From Takakia lepidozioides (taxonomy: Eukaryota > Streptophyta > Takakiopsida > Takakiales > Takakiaceae), in NCBI GenBank assembly GCA_030704615.1, contig CM060731.1, positions 28,026,001 to 28,086,000 of the forward strand: DNA of 60,000 nucleotides. Reading direction: 5' to 3'. Position numbers and translations under genes: made by a program. Of this stretch, positions 31,935 to 42,010 are shown in pieces. Every line of letters starts with the position of its first letter. Positions within the stretch are counted from its first letter, which is position 1. Under the pieces are notes generated by a model that was not told the DNA's origin, did not search any database, and saw nothing but the letters and a program-made list of their open reading frames with translations.

Positions 31935-34900
31935 TCATGTTATACCACCAGAAATTGATTCAAAAAACAAGGTCCATAGTATATGTGTTTGGAACAAAGG
32001 CTTTTGCCAATCATTGAAGGGACTTCTTAAACTGGTCACATCCTTTTTCAGAACAAGTTTTCTGGAATAAACTGAACCTGGTGGGCTAGTGTAATGGTAC
32101 CTTGTAGATGGGCTGGGAAGAAGAGAGTTAGCAACCATGGTTTCCAAATGACAGTGAAACAGAGTAGCACGAAGTGTATGCATCAACCGAGCGATTGCAA
32201 CCACTTCCTGCACCCCACAGACATTGTCCCCAAAAATCCTGTCACCTCTCCTTTTCAGGTTGATTTATGGTTTGCTTATCAACTATGATACACATGACTG
32301 CCACTTCTATTCCAACAATGTACGTGATTCTCTATGTTGGAAAACCACTGGCGTGTGGTCGGGCTAGGGATTGAACCTAGGACCTTCCCCATTCCGGTGG
32401 GGTGCTCTACCACTGAGCTACCCGTCCCATTCTGTTCTTCTGTTCTTAAAGTGCCGTGCAAGGGCTATAACCTTGACACTCCAACACTCCCCCTCAAGGC
32501 ATAGCCCTTATAGCTGATGCCCACCCATTCTGACCACCGCCCCAACCTTGGCTCTGATACCATGTTGGAAAACCACTGGCGTGTGGTCGGGCTAGGGATT
32601 GAACCTAGGACCTCCCCCATTCCGGTGGGGGGTGCTCTACCACTGAGCTACCCGTCCCGTTCTGTTCTTAAAGTGCCGTGCAAGGGCTATAACCTTGACA
32701 CTCCAACACTCTATCTTTTTGAAAGACACCTTTCCACAAAGCTCTGCCGTCATCATGCCTCCATGAATGTTTCAACTATGCAATGATGAACATGAATCAA
32801 TAAGTTCATACCCCAATCACCCAATGCAAGACACTAGAAGGCAGCATTACAAATTGAGGTGTATCTGTTTATGAAGATCGATTACCTCTGGTTTGGAGTA
32901 GAGGGTGACTTCTGTCTGCAGATGCAATGGAGCCAGCACTAGAGGATCTTTTTCCGTGAGGTCTGCCTGCTTTAAGGCCCTAACTATTTCCCCTGGAGGT
33001 ACAAACCACAGAAATATGGGAATCACCAGCCACCAGGACTCTCTGAACAGATGGGCCTATGAGACAGGGTTGCAGATGGAGAGGAAGACAAGGAGAAGAG
33101 GATTGAGGGAGACAGAGATCAGCTCCAAACATTCTATCACCCTGCCCTAAATGATAGATGGATTTGCCAAAACAGGTCTCACTTTAGGTAAACCAACCTA
33201 GAAATGACCAGCTATCATCAGGGAGCCAAGAATCATTGAAGTATCCATGGGTGTTGCCGCAGACCACATTGTGGAATCCGACTGGAGTTGGAACCTGAAA
33301 GGAAAATCAATGGTAGGGATCACTACAATTTACACATCAACAGAATGGTGGCGGAGCTGCCGATGCAAACTTGATACTTTGAACTCCAAGGCCAAAGTGG
33401 AACCATATCTTACCTGGATTCTGGGCTGGGACAGGGAGAGGCAAAGCAGTGCATGCATACATGTGTCGCGGCGCTCCGCAATCAGACCGCCTGTTTCAGA
33501 CACTTCTTGTGAAGGAGAGGGTAGAATCACTGAGATATACCGGGGTATTTCATTAAAGAGGATGGAAGTTTAGATGGGCACCCATGTGTGTGGCAGGTCT
33601 GAGGGCAGTACATCCATGACGTCCCTTTCTTGGTGATTTCATCAGAAGTTAAACTAAGATTAGAAGGCATACTCTTTGTATTGTGCTTGGGGTTTTCTTG
33701 GTAGGATATGGTTATTTCAAAAGGACACAGAGCACAAGAATCTCTTTTAATTGTAATGCTAGAACTCTTGCAATTTCGGATGGCTAAATGTGAGGAAACA
33801 ATCCTAATCACTATATAACCCAACATGGAGGAAATTTTTACCTGGAATAAAGTACACACCCTGAATAGAAAATGCCCCAACAGTTGATGGAATTGGTTTA
33901 TCTGTTTACCAGGTGCGACACGAAGAAGCGAGTTCAAATGCAAGCTTCCAGTAGACTGCGCCAATAGTTTCATAAGCTTTTGCAGGCTCTGGATGTTGTT
34001 CCATGTCTCTTTCTGTCGCAGCATCACTGATCGCGCATTCCATGTTTCATTTGAGCCACATACAACCTGATTTAATTGAAGAAAAGAGAGTTTAGAGGGA
34101 TAAAGAAACCTGAGGTCCCGGAGAGAGAGAGAAAGAGAGAGTGGGAAAAAGAATAACATCACAGAGACTTAGACTGCGAGGACCCATGGGACAACGCAGA
34201 GCAACAAGGACCACTTGAAACACTAAAAAATGAAGGTTAGCTGCCAGACACTTCAGGTCCTCAAAGCTGAAAGCCTCTGCCAAAGACTAGGAATCTTGAA
34301 AGAGACTAAAGTACCTGCCTTGGGGCTTATAGCATGCAGGACAAGAGACAAAGAAATGGTACTCTGGCAAAGGAGAAAAATAGGAACAGCGCACCTCAGG
34401 CCCAGCAAAAAGCTCCTGGGGAAAGTAGAATCCTACTACTCAACTTCAAGTGCACTTGGGGGGGGGGGGGAAAGAGAAGTGAAATATAACATCCAGCCAT
34501 TTACCAACCAAGTGAGATGCTGAAAGCAAGAAAAGACTACGGAAACAAATGAAATAAAATGAAATGGAACTTTATAACATCCGCAGAAAGCTCAAGAGCT
34601 TAAGAGACAAAAGAAAAACAAGAAACAAGAAAGAGAATAAAAGACAGTGAAGTCAAAAGCAGCCCAAAAGCAACTACTGCTCAGTGCAAGGGTGTGGATG
34701 TTTTCCCGCCCACCACACTATGATATTCCGTTAGCGCGCTGGGTCAGGGTAGGGTGGGGATGCTCTAAGAGCATCTCCACGGTGTCACTCTAGCTTGGCG
34801 GGGTCCTAAAAAGGCTGCGAGGTTGCTCCAAGGTCAGTGCCTCAGCCCGGTAGATTTGTTAGGGGTCAAAGCTTCGTGCAGATAAGCTGCCAAGCATTTC

Positions 34901-37900
34901 TGATCCTCATAATGAAAGACTTCTGTGAGAGATTGGGTCTCACGGAACGACAGTGGAATCTCCCATGGATCTCATAGTAAAGAGGGCAGTAAAAGAAGAA
35001 GTGTTCTTCAGTTTCGATACAACAGTTGGGCCCAGTGCATGCTGGGCATAGGCGGTCTTCTTGCTGCAAGTTTTCCACCTACCAGTCTCTATCCGTAAAT
35101 TGTGGGAGCCCACCCTGAATAGCCCCAATGCCCTCAGAAGAGAGGGAGATAAAGGTGCAGATAAGTAATTAAGCCGCAAGATTCCATGATCATGGAGAAG
35201 TAAGAATGTCCCTCGGTAGAAATGGAGTTTTCTTGTTAGTGTGCTCGGCATCCATGTTCGCGGTTCTCTTCTGATGAGTCTGTTGCGATCCTGCAAGATT
35301 TACAGTGCAGTTGATTAACTATGTTGTCACCTTGCACGGACTATCTTGGGGATGCTTGCATTGACAGGGGGCACCCCTTTCTGCTTTTTTGGCGAAGTTG
35401 GGACCTTCAATGTAATTATTACCTTTGTGGATTCACGCCCAAAGTCAAATTCTCAAAGCCAGACTTGCACACTTGTGGATGGGTTATCATTAACTGTGCT
35501 CACTTAACCTGTGGAAGAGAGTCCGCTGGGGAACCGATATGCCACAAGCACGATAAGAATCTTGCCCTAGCCAATCCCTGGCCCTCCTTATCAAATGAAA
35601 GATCTCCCTGAAAGACCAGAGTGTTGCCCTGTTCAATCGAGAGATTATCGAATCTGTGAGTTGCCATGTCAGAACTACTCTTTGTAGTATGAAACCAGGT
35701 CAACAGTTGTCGAAATGAGTCCGGGAAACTCAGGGGATGTCTTGGATGCTGTTTCTTTTCTGAGGTCCCCTTCTCTTCAAGCTGAGGTTGTGGTGAGTGA
35801 CCATTTCCACCCCGGATGGCAAAAGTATTCCCACCTGCAGCTGAGAAAGGCTTCCCTTCATTCTTCCCAGATTGCTCAGGGGATTGAGCCACAATCTGGT
35901 CTTCTATCACCTCTGGAATTTCAACATGTATATTTGTCTGAATCAGCTCTACTTAATTGCTTATATGCTCTTACCAAAGACTTCTCAATACATTTTTGAG
36001 TCGTGACTTGATATGCCACTCTTCTGAAATCCAAAAACTAAGACAGCATCCCAGCAGACTCAGCCTGAATTTTCCATAGTGCTCTCTCTCTCTCTCTCTT
36101 TTATATCTCTTAAAAAGAAGGGAAACCCACTTATGTTTTTTTCCTGGATGTCAAAAAGGCTTATGACACAGTGTGGAGAGATGGCCTATGGTTCCGCCTC
36201 TGGTCTTGTGGGATCAAGGGAAAGATGTGGAGAGTTGTCCACAACTTGTATGCTCACACCAAAAGCTGTGTCACTGTTAACGGACAGAAGTCCAACTTCT
36301 TTGACATAGACCAAGGTGTAGCTCAAGGATGTACTCTCTCCCCTCTGCTCTTCAATGTTTTTATCAATGTCATCCGCAAACATAAGGGCTGGTATGGTGG
36401 TATCACCCACCCTTAACCCAAATCCCTCACTTTCCACATCCTCTAGGCATAGGGGAGACTCCAACCAATCTCCAGGAGTTGATTGATTGCGCGAAGAGAT
36501 ACTTTGATCTTTGGGGGCTAGAGGCTAATGTCAGCAAATGTGCAGTGGTAGCATTCAACGACAGAGGAGAGGGAGGAAGTGATCTTAAGTGGCAGTGAGA
36601 TCCCGGTCCTCCCTTCCTACACTTACCTGGGCGTTGAGTTTTCCTCCAATTGTAATTGGGATGCACATATCCGGAAAGTTGTTCAAACTGGCAAGGGCAA
36701 AGCTCTGGGGCTCACTAAATTTTTCCACTGCAGAGGGGTCAACTCTGAGGTTAAGAAAACCATGCTTTGTCGCGTTATTAGACCTGCCTTGGAGTACGGA
36801 TCTGCTATATGGGTTGATAACTCCAACCAGGCTAAGTCTCTAGAATCCATTCAAGTGGGGGTGCTTAAGGAGTGTATGTCAGCATGCTCCAAAACAGCCA
36901 ATGTGGCTGTTCGGGGTGAGTTTGGCATTCCGTCCTTAAGCTCCCGACGAGATGAATTCAAGGTCAGATGGTGGGGTCAGCTGCAACATATGCCCAACAC
37001 CAGATATCCTAAGTTAATCGACTCTATATCTTGGAAACAGGACCGCCCTGTCAAACAGGCTAAGTCCTGGCAGAAGAGAGTAGAAGAGATTCTCAAGGAC
37101 CTGGACCTGGATCCGCAAGTCTTGACCCTGCTGGATAAATCTGACTTAGAGGCTGTAGTGTCCTCAGCCATGTCTGTTGCCATGAGATTGTCTGATGAAA
37201 ATGAAGTTAGGCAGAAAACTTCCCTGAACTTGTTTCCAGTCAGTGACATGGGGGAGGACATCTTGGATGACCTCAAGGGTCTACCCACTCTCGGCACTAG
37301 ACTGAAATTTAAACTCAGGGCAGGAAGCCTACCTTTGAACAGCAAACAGAAGCAGAGAGGAAAGGGAGAGTGCAATTGCCCGCTGTGTGGGCAATCTGAA
37401 GACAGTATTGATGCTTGTGTGAAGGGATTTCTAGAGGATATCTGGAAAACCCGGATTAATTCTATATATGATGGTAAGTCACACTACCAACGTCAGCCCC
37501 TGACAGAGGTAGGTTCTGTTCCTTTTGTTCCCGCTCAAACTGGGCTCGGGGTCAATGGCCACAAGGCTACGGCAAACAACGTCTTATGAATACAATCTCT
37601 TTTATATCTGGCTCTGATTTTATCTCCTCTCTCATGTTGTCTTCCACTTTGTCCCATAAGCTCTACGAACTTTCCGCGGACGTTATAAAGCACCATTTTG
37701 TTCTCTCTCATGTACATTCTCTCTCTCTCACTCAGGCATGTATTAACTTTCTTTCTTTCCACCCAACTTAGACAAAAAAGTTTGCAGGGAATTGAGCCAA
37801 GATTTAGGGGCTGTCAATGACATCTACTGGACAGCATGATCCAGTGTCTGTCTTGCAACAGACGTGACAAAATATGTTTGGGCTGTCACTCACACAAGTG

Positions 37901-38166
37901 GGGATTTGAGGCTGGGTGAGAGGGGTGAAGCTGTTTGCATATCAAAACGTGTTGGGAAGCTTACTGGGTTTGGCAGTTGGAACGTTGCATGCTTTCTTCA
38001 CCATTTCTCCAGTTCGGGTGGAGTTACTTTTGCTCAAATCCTTGAGCTGGGTCCGTCTACCTTGTAGCACCTCAAGATAAGGAGCCAGTTTTTGCTGAAG
38101 GGACCCTCCTGGTCTAAGCGGACTCCCCACCATGCCATGGTTGGTCTTCCCATTTGTTGCTGACCC
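31935..38166 (-). CDS. Unrecognised spliced gene, eight exons, 5' part uncertain
   Basis: Exons deduced from open frames, splice sites and phase: 38166-38061, 35948-35509, 34066-33910, 33529-33414, 33294-33198, 32992-32886, 32207-32101 and 32061-31935 (stop TGA). Every join is GT-AG and every phase matches, which is unlikely by chance over seven introns. The 418 residues seen include SLQQKLAPYLEVLQ, GNTLVFQGDLSFDKEGQG, NARSVMLRQKETWNNIQSLQ, FHNVVCGNTHGYFNDSW and LVLAPLHLQTEVTLYSKPE. I do not recognise the family. No ATG fits the first exon, so upstream exons exist. The gene at 39093-41642 could supply them through a GC-AG intron (39105 to 38166, phase 0). Exon-like sequence continues at 31764-31659. 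Introns contain a TRIM, LINE pieces and low-complexity runs. Confidence 0.65.
32335..32708 (-). mobile_element. TRIM: miniature LTR retrotransposon with tRNA-like LTRs
   Basis: Two direct repeats (32335-32486, 152 bp; 32563-32708, 146 bp) start TGTTGG and end CCAACA and enclose only 76 bp. The inner side of the right repeat is a perfect initiator-Met primer site on the - strand (TGGTATCAGAGCC, 32550-32562). The inner side of the left repeat is a purine tract (32487-32495 read on the - strand). A perfect 5-bp target duplication ctcta flanks the element (32330-32334 and 32709-32713). There is no coding capacity, so it must use enzymes of other elements. It lies in an intron of the - strand gene. 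Confidence 0.93.
32357..32427 (-). ncRNA. tRNA-like sequence within TRIM LTR (left copy)
   Basis: The - strand folds as a near-complete tRNA. The 5' strand GGACGGG pairs with 3' CCCGACC with one mismatch. There is a perfect D arm GCTCAGTGGTAGAGC, an anticodon stem CCCCA/TGGGG with a six-base loop, and a perfect T arm CTAGGTTCAATCCCTAG. The Pol III A box (TAGCTCAGTGGTAGAGC) and B box (GGTTCAATCCC) are intact. The second LTR has the same at 32585-32657. The short anticodon loop argues against a working tRNA. Confidence 0.75.
34456..34700 (-). mobile_element. LINE 3' end fragment
   Basis: The segment around 34540-34700 is the reverse complement of 40560-40720 (shared words: AAAGCTCAAGAGCTTA against the other copy's TAAGCTCTTTGAGCTTT, CAGCCCAAAAGCAACTACTGCT). 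It ends in a (TGAAA)n-like tail near 34550, as LINE 3' ends do. A G13 homopolymer at about 34457-34469 sits next to it. It is followed on the same strand by LINE coding sequence at 34866-35296. Confidence 0.65.
34866..35296 (-). pseudogene. LINE C-terminal zinc-knuckle region
   Basis: Two overlapping frames give LFRVGSHNLRIETGRW, then CPACTGPNCCIETEEHFFFY and CPLYYEIHGRF, the Cys/His block found at the C-terminus of many plant LINE proteins. Only this tail is present, so it is a 5'-truncated insertion together with the 3' end at 34540-34700. Confidence 0.75.
36105..37780 (+). pseudogene. LINE reverse transcriptase fragment with 3' end
   Basis: The first frame (about 36129-36416) has TYVFFLDVKKAYDTVWRD (RT motif A) and GVAQGCTLSPLLFNVFIN (motif B) and then stops. 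The next frames have TPTNLQELIDCAKRYFDLWG and, from 36579 to 37589, a 336-codon stretch with YTYLGVEF, IRPALEYGSAIW and CNCPLCGQSEDS. The YADD box that should lie between motif B and TPTNLQ is missing, so a deletion of roughly 30 to 40 residues removed a catalytic part. The 3' flank (37630-37700) matches the 3' ends of the other LINE copies here. It lies in an intron of the - strand gene model in antisense orientation. Confidence 0.85.
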
Positions 38167-38730
38167 CTGAAAAGAAACAGTGATGGCCATAGACACAACA
38201 CAATGTTACCATGACCTCATTCCCATCTTTTCATTAGAATTCAGAGACCAAGTCATCATAACTTCAACCCAAGTGCTTAACTCAAGATACATACATTAAA
38301 TATCATACAGCAGAACTTAACTCAAAATTGTGCAGTGCTGGATGAAGTGTCATGAGGAACATGACAAAGTGATCAAGCAGTTCTCATCATGCATGCATCT
38401 GTTGGCCAAGTTTTTTTTTGTGAGATTGAAACAGGAAGCATTCTTTAGACATGAGTGTGATATGGGAAGAGCCCAAATTAATTAGAGACAACAAGGTAGG
38501 AAAATGCACAATACAAAGGTGGCTTCACAGTCCCAGCCTCTTGTTAACACATTCTCTTTGGAGGCTCAGTATTCATTTTCTGATACACTGTCCGGGGTTC
38601 TCTCACCAAAGAGATGCTCTCTTCAACTCTATCAAGGGAATTGTGCCTGTACCCCTGTTTACCAACTTTGAAAGTCTCGAGGCTGAGCCAAAAGCCCAGG
38701 CCCTCCTGAGGCCTAGTTTTTGGGCAAATC

Positions 38731-38935
38731 ACACACAGCAGATTGATGCTTGTGTGAAGGGATTTCTAGAGGATATCTGGAAAACCCGGATTAATTCTTT
38801 ATATGAAGGTAAGTCTTACTACCAACGTCAGCCCCTGACAGAGGTAGGTTCTGTTCCTTTTGTTCCCGCTCAAACTGGGCGCGGGGTCACAAGGCTACGG
38901 CAAACAACGTCTTATGAGTACACTCTCTTTTGGAG
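38731..38935 (+). repeat. Second copy of a LINE segment
   Basis: This stretch repeats 37405-37610 almost exactly (TTGATGCTTGTGTGAAGGG, GGATATCTGGAAAACCCGG, CGTCAGCCCCTGACAGAGG, CTACGGCAAACAACGTCTTA). It is not a tandem copy, being 1.3 kb away, and looks like a separate truncated insertion or a local duplication. A short piece of the same sequence is also visible at about 27535-27575. Confidence 0.8.
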
Positions 38936-39092
38936 GCTCCTTCTGGGGTTCGATTCCTTGTCACTGTACCAATAGGTTTGGCTTTCTGTTCATCCGGATA
39001 GGCCCTCATTTTATCTGTGGCTTTCTCTTTCTTTCTTTCCCTCTTCAACTGCCTTCCATTCTTCAGGGTGATTTTACCCACTTTCTCTTGGC

Positions 39093-41642
39093 TTAGTTTT
39101 CTGCCTGTGTTTGATTGAGCAACCAACTTTCTTGCAGCAGCGGGGTCTCCAGCTGTCCTGAAGACTAGCACACGTTTGAAGGAAGTCACCAGACTTTCTA
39201 CTTAACCAACTTGTACAAGCAAGTTAATCATGTGGGAGTCCAGCCCAATTAAGTGAACTAATGTTCACAATGGTTAAGTTCTCAGTCTAGGACAGATCCA
39301 ATTTGTACAGCTAGCACTGTGCAAGAATTTAGTGCTAGTGATGTAATGTCACTGTCAATTGCACAGGTGAAATTGCTCAGATCATCAGTAGTAGAAATTA
39401 CACACTAAGAAGATGGGTTTTACTTTTAGAAATTCTTACTTCCTCCATTTTTAGTGATCCTCTTCTGTTTGTTTTCTTGATCTCCTGTCCAACAAGTCCA
39501 GATCTCAGGGGTACTAGTTCATTCTCTGTCTCTCTGTGCCTCTTCGATTGGCTTCCGTGCCTGAGGGGTTCACATACGGTCTAAAGGCCCACTACTTTCT
39601 CATTTACTTTTGATGTTCCTTCTGAAAGTCTGTTATGTATCACTGAGTTTGCATTCTGTCCAACCGTACTGGCTCTCAGCATATCTGTTAATTCATCCTC
39701 TGTGCCTATCTGTCGGCTTTCTTGTATGGGGATCTGCAGCAGGGATTCGAGCTTTCCTGTTACAAGATTTAGCAAACGCACACCACAAATTTAATATCTT
39801 GGTGCTGCCCATGTCGATTTAGGGCCGAAACAGTTATGACATGCAAAGAAAAATGCTACCAATGGGAGGTTGAGAAACAGACGAAGAAGGGGAGGAGAGG
39901 AGAGAGACTTATAACGAAGACAGACATAAGCCAAAACTGCACCTTACGGTCAAAAGACTTGGTGGAGCTGGTCCGCAGAAACTTGGCCTCAGCCAAAATC
40001 CAATCAATGGATTTTGACAGGGCAACATACTCTTCACCATGTTCGGGAACTACAAAAGAGAAGGCACTACAACTGTGAGCAGGCATTTGTTCTTTAACTA
40101 CAAAACTCAAGCTCATTGCACACTTATTAGAGCTCCTGAGCAGACCTGACCATCAGTTTATGATGGCCCCTACACAATACCTGTTAGAAACAATTCGAGT
40201 TCGTTAAAATTAGAAGAGGCACTTTTTCGATTCAGTGTACAAAGTTTGTTGTGCAGGACCTGCATCAATGGATTCGGCATCAGTCTCTTTCGCTGTAGTT
40301 TGGACATTTGTGGTCTCTTGCACTGGATATGGCTGCTCTGGAAGCCTGAAGATTTAGAGCAGAAGAAGCCCTTAGTTCTTCTTGTAGCAATTTTACTTCG
40401 GTAAATTCTTCATCAGGAGAACAGAATCAACTTCACATTTTCTTCGATGGTACTAGCCCTCATTTCTCTCTTCCACTGTCTATTCCGCGGAACTCAATCT
40501 CTCACTGACGTCTTCCACTATGAGGATCAGAAATGCTTGGCAGCTTACCTGCCCAAGGCCTTGACCCTTAGACAATTCCTTCAGCAGTAGTTGCTTTTGG
40601 GCTGTTTTTTGGCTCTGGTTTTGTTTCCTCTCTTGTTTTTGCATTTTGTCCCGTAAGCTCTTTGAGCTTTCCGCGGCCGTTATGAAGTACCATTTCATTT
40701 CATTTCATTTCTCTTCTACACTGACACAGACCAATACAATCCAACCACTTCTTGAATGCTAATAAGACTCCCCACTGACTTCATGAGCTTTCACTACCGG
40801 GTGCAAACGCAATGAGAGTCTGCCATATTTTTCCATATTTAGAAACTCACCTTTGGCTCACAAATTGAATTGAGGCAGCATACTGCGATATTCCAAACTC
40901 TTCTATAGCCTGGGTGGCCCGCATGCGAGCCAACGCCTCTCCCAGAAACTCTACCACCTGCAGACAATCAGTGCAAATTTCGTTGAGATAAGCATTATGA
41001 TGTTAATGGTCACTTTCCGTTTGTTTTCAATCATGCCTTAGAGCTGTGGAGTATGCGAATGCCGACATACGGAATGCCAGAACCATAAGGGTTCCAAATA
41101 GATTTAGGAATCGGCAATGGAGTGCAGGGATGCTTGCTACATGTGAGGATTGTATAGTATAGCGAAACCACTACCTGCAGGGTTGCATCATCCAACTCAC
41201 GAGATCGCTGGTCTTCTTTCTCACTGCGGAGATCAAGGCAATTTGTTTGGGTTTAATTAGATCTCATCTAACAACACTTTAAAACACGCATTCAGGAATC
41301 AGAGTTGTGGCCCAGGGCACTCCTGATTACCCACTGAACCAGCGAACCTCCTGAGGCAGTTTCCAGCAACCAATATCATCACCATTGTGTTCAGAATTTT
41401 CGATGCCTCTATCTACATTAGGATGTACTTCACTGCCACACGAAACGGGAAATTGGAACCCAATTTGTGAACATGGCTACCACAACAATCCCTTCAAGAA
41501 GATACCTCTTTTTTCGATTTCAGAGGTGGAATGTGAAGGCTCCATGTACTTACCTGTTAAAATCGTCGTCTGCGACAGCATGGTGATGCTGCACGGGTTC
41601 TGAGAACTCTTCAGAAGGATGGCGATCGCTCCATGACTCCAT
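39093..41642 (-). CDS. Seven-exon gene of unknown function
   Basis: Reconstructed exons: 41642-41554, 41432-41331, 41223-41175, 40957-40851, 40345-40260, 40049-39948 and 39157-39093. They give 199 residues from MESWSDRHPSEEFSE to a TAA. All introns are GT-AG and all six phase joins agree. The protein is short, acidic and mostly helical-looking: ELDDATLQVVEFLGEALARM and YAASIQFVSQRLPEQP, then ALSKSIDWILAEAKFLRTSS. No family was recognised. A GC donor inside the last exon (39105/39104) would keep the frame open into the exon at 38166, so it may be the 5' half of the neighbouring gene. A LINE end (40505-40715) sits in intron 4. The start lies 369 bp from the divergent PPR gene, suggesting a shared promoter region. 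Confidence 0.7.
40505..40715 (+). mobile_element. LINE 3' end fragment in intron
   Basis: The stretch ATGAGGATCAGAAATGCTTGGCAGCTTA matches, in reverse complement, the LINE coding end at about 34880-34910. The following 150 bp match the LINE 3' end at 34540-34700. It ends in repeated TTTCA units (CATTTCATTTCATTTC), the family's tail. It is short, severely 5'-truncated, and antisense to the surrounding gene. Confidence 0.75.
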
Positions 41643-42010
41643 ACTCGCCCACGATTCTGTGATAGTGGAGAAGAGAAAGAAAATACTGTCCCCGTGCTGG
41701 GACTACGCTCAGGTTTCTTGAGGAAGTTGCACACATGCAGATGCTCTTGGATGAAGGCTCAGGATGTTTCTTGTCAGATGATGTTGAGAAAGATGTACGT
41801 CGATCAACGTTGCCAAGATCCTGTCTTCGGGCAAACAACGAGATTGTTGGATCGTATGGGAATGGAAGAGCCACCAACTGTTTGTTGAAGTTTTCGGAGA
41901 GCTGTCATGCCGGAGATAACAATCTTGCGCAGCCCTCTGCTTGAAGCGTTTTGACAGCATTGTGAATTAGGCGAAAGAATGTGGTGGGTGAGAGTTGGGA
42001 TGTGAGCACA

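Noticed and set aside
32357-32427. Genuine tRNA gene
   Set aside because: It lies inside both LTRs of a TRIM, has a six-base anticodon loop and an acceptor mismatch, so it is better read as a tRNA-derived promoter.
33527-34162. Single 211-codon - strand gene
   Set aside because: The frame runs through an intron; the coding part is limited to exons 34066-33910 and 33529-33414 by splice sites and phase.
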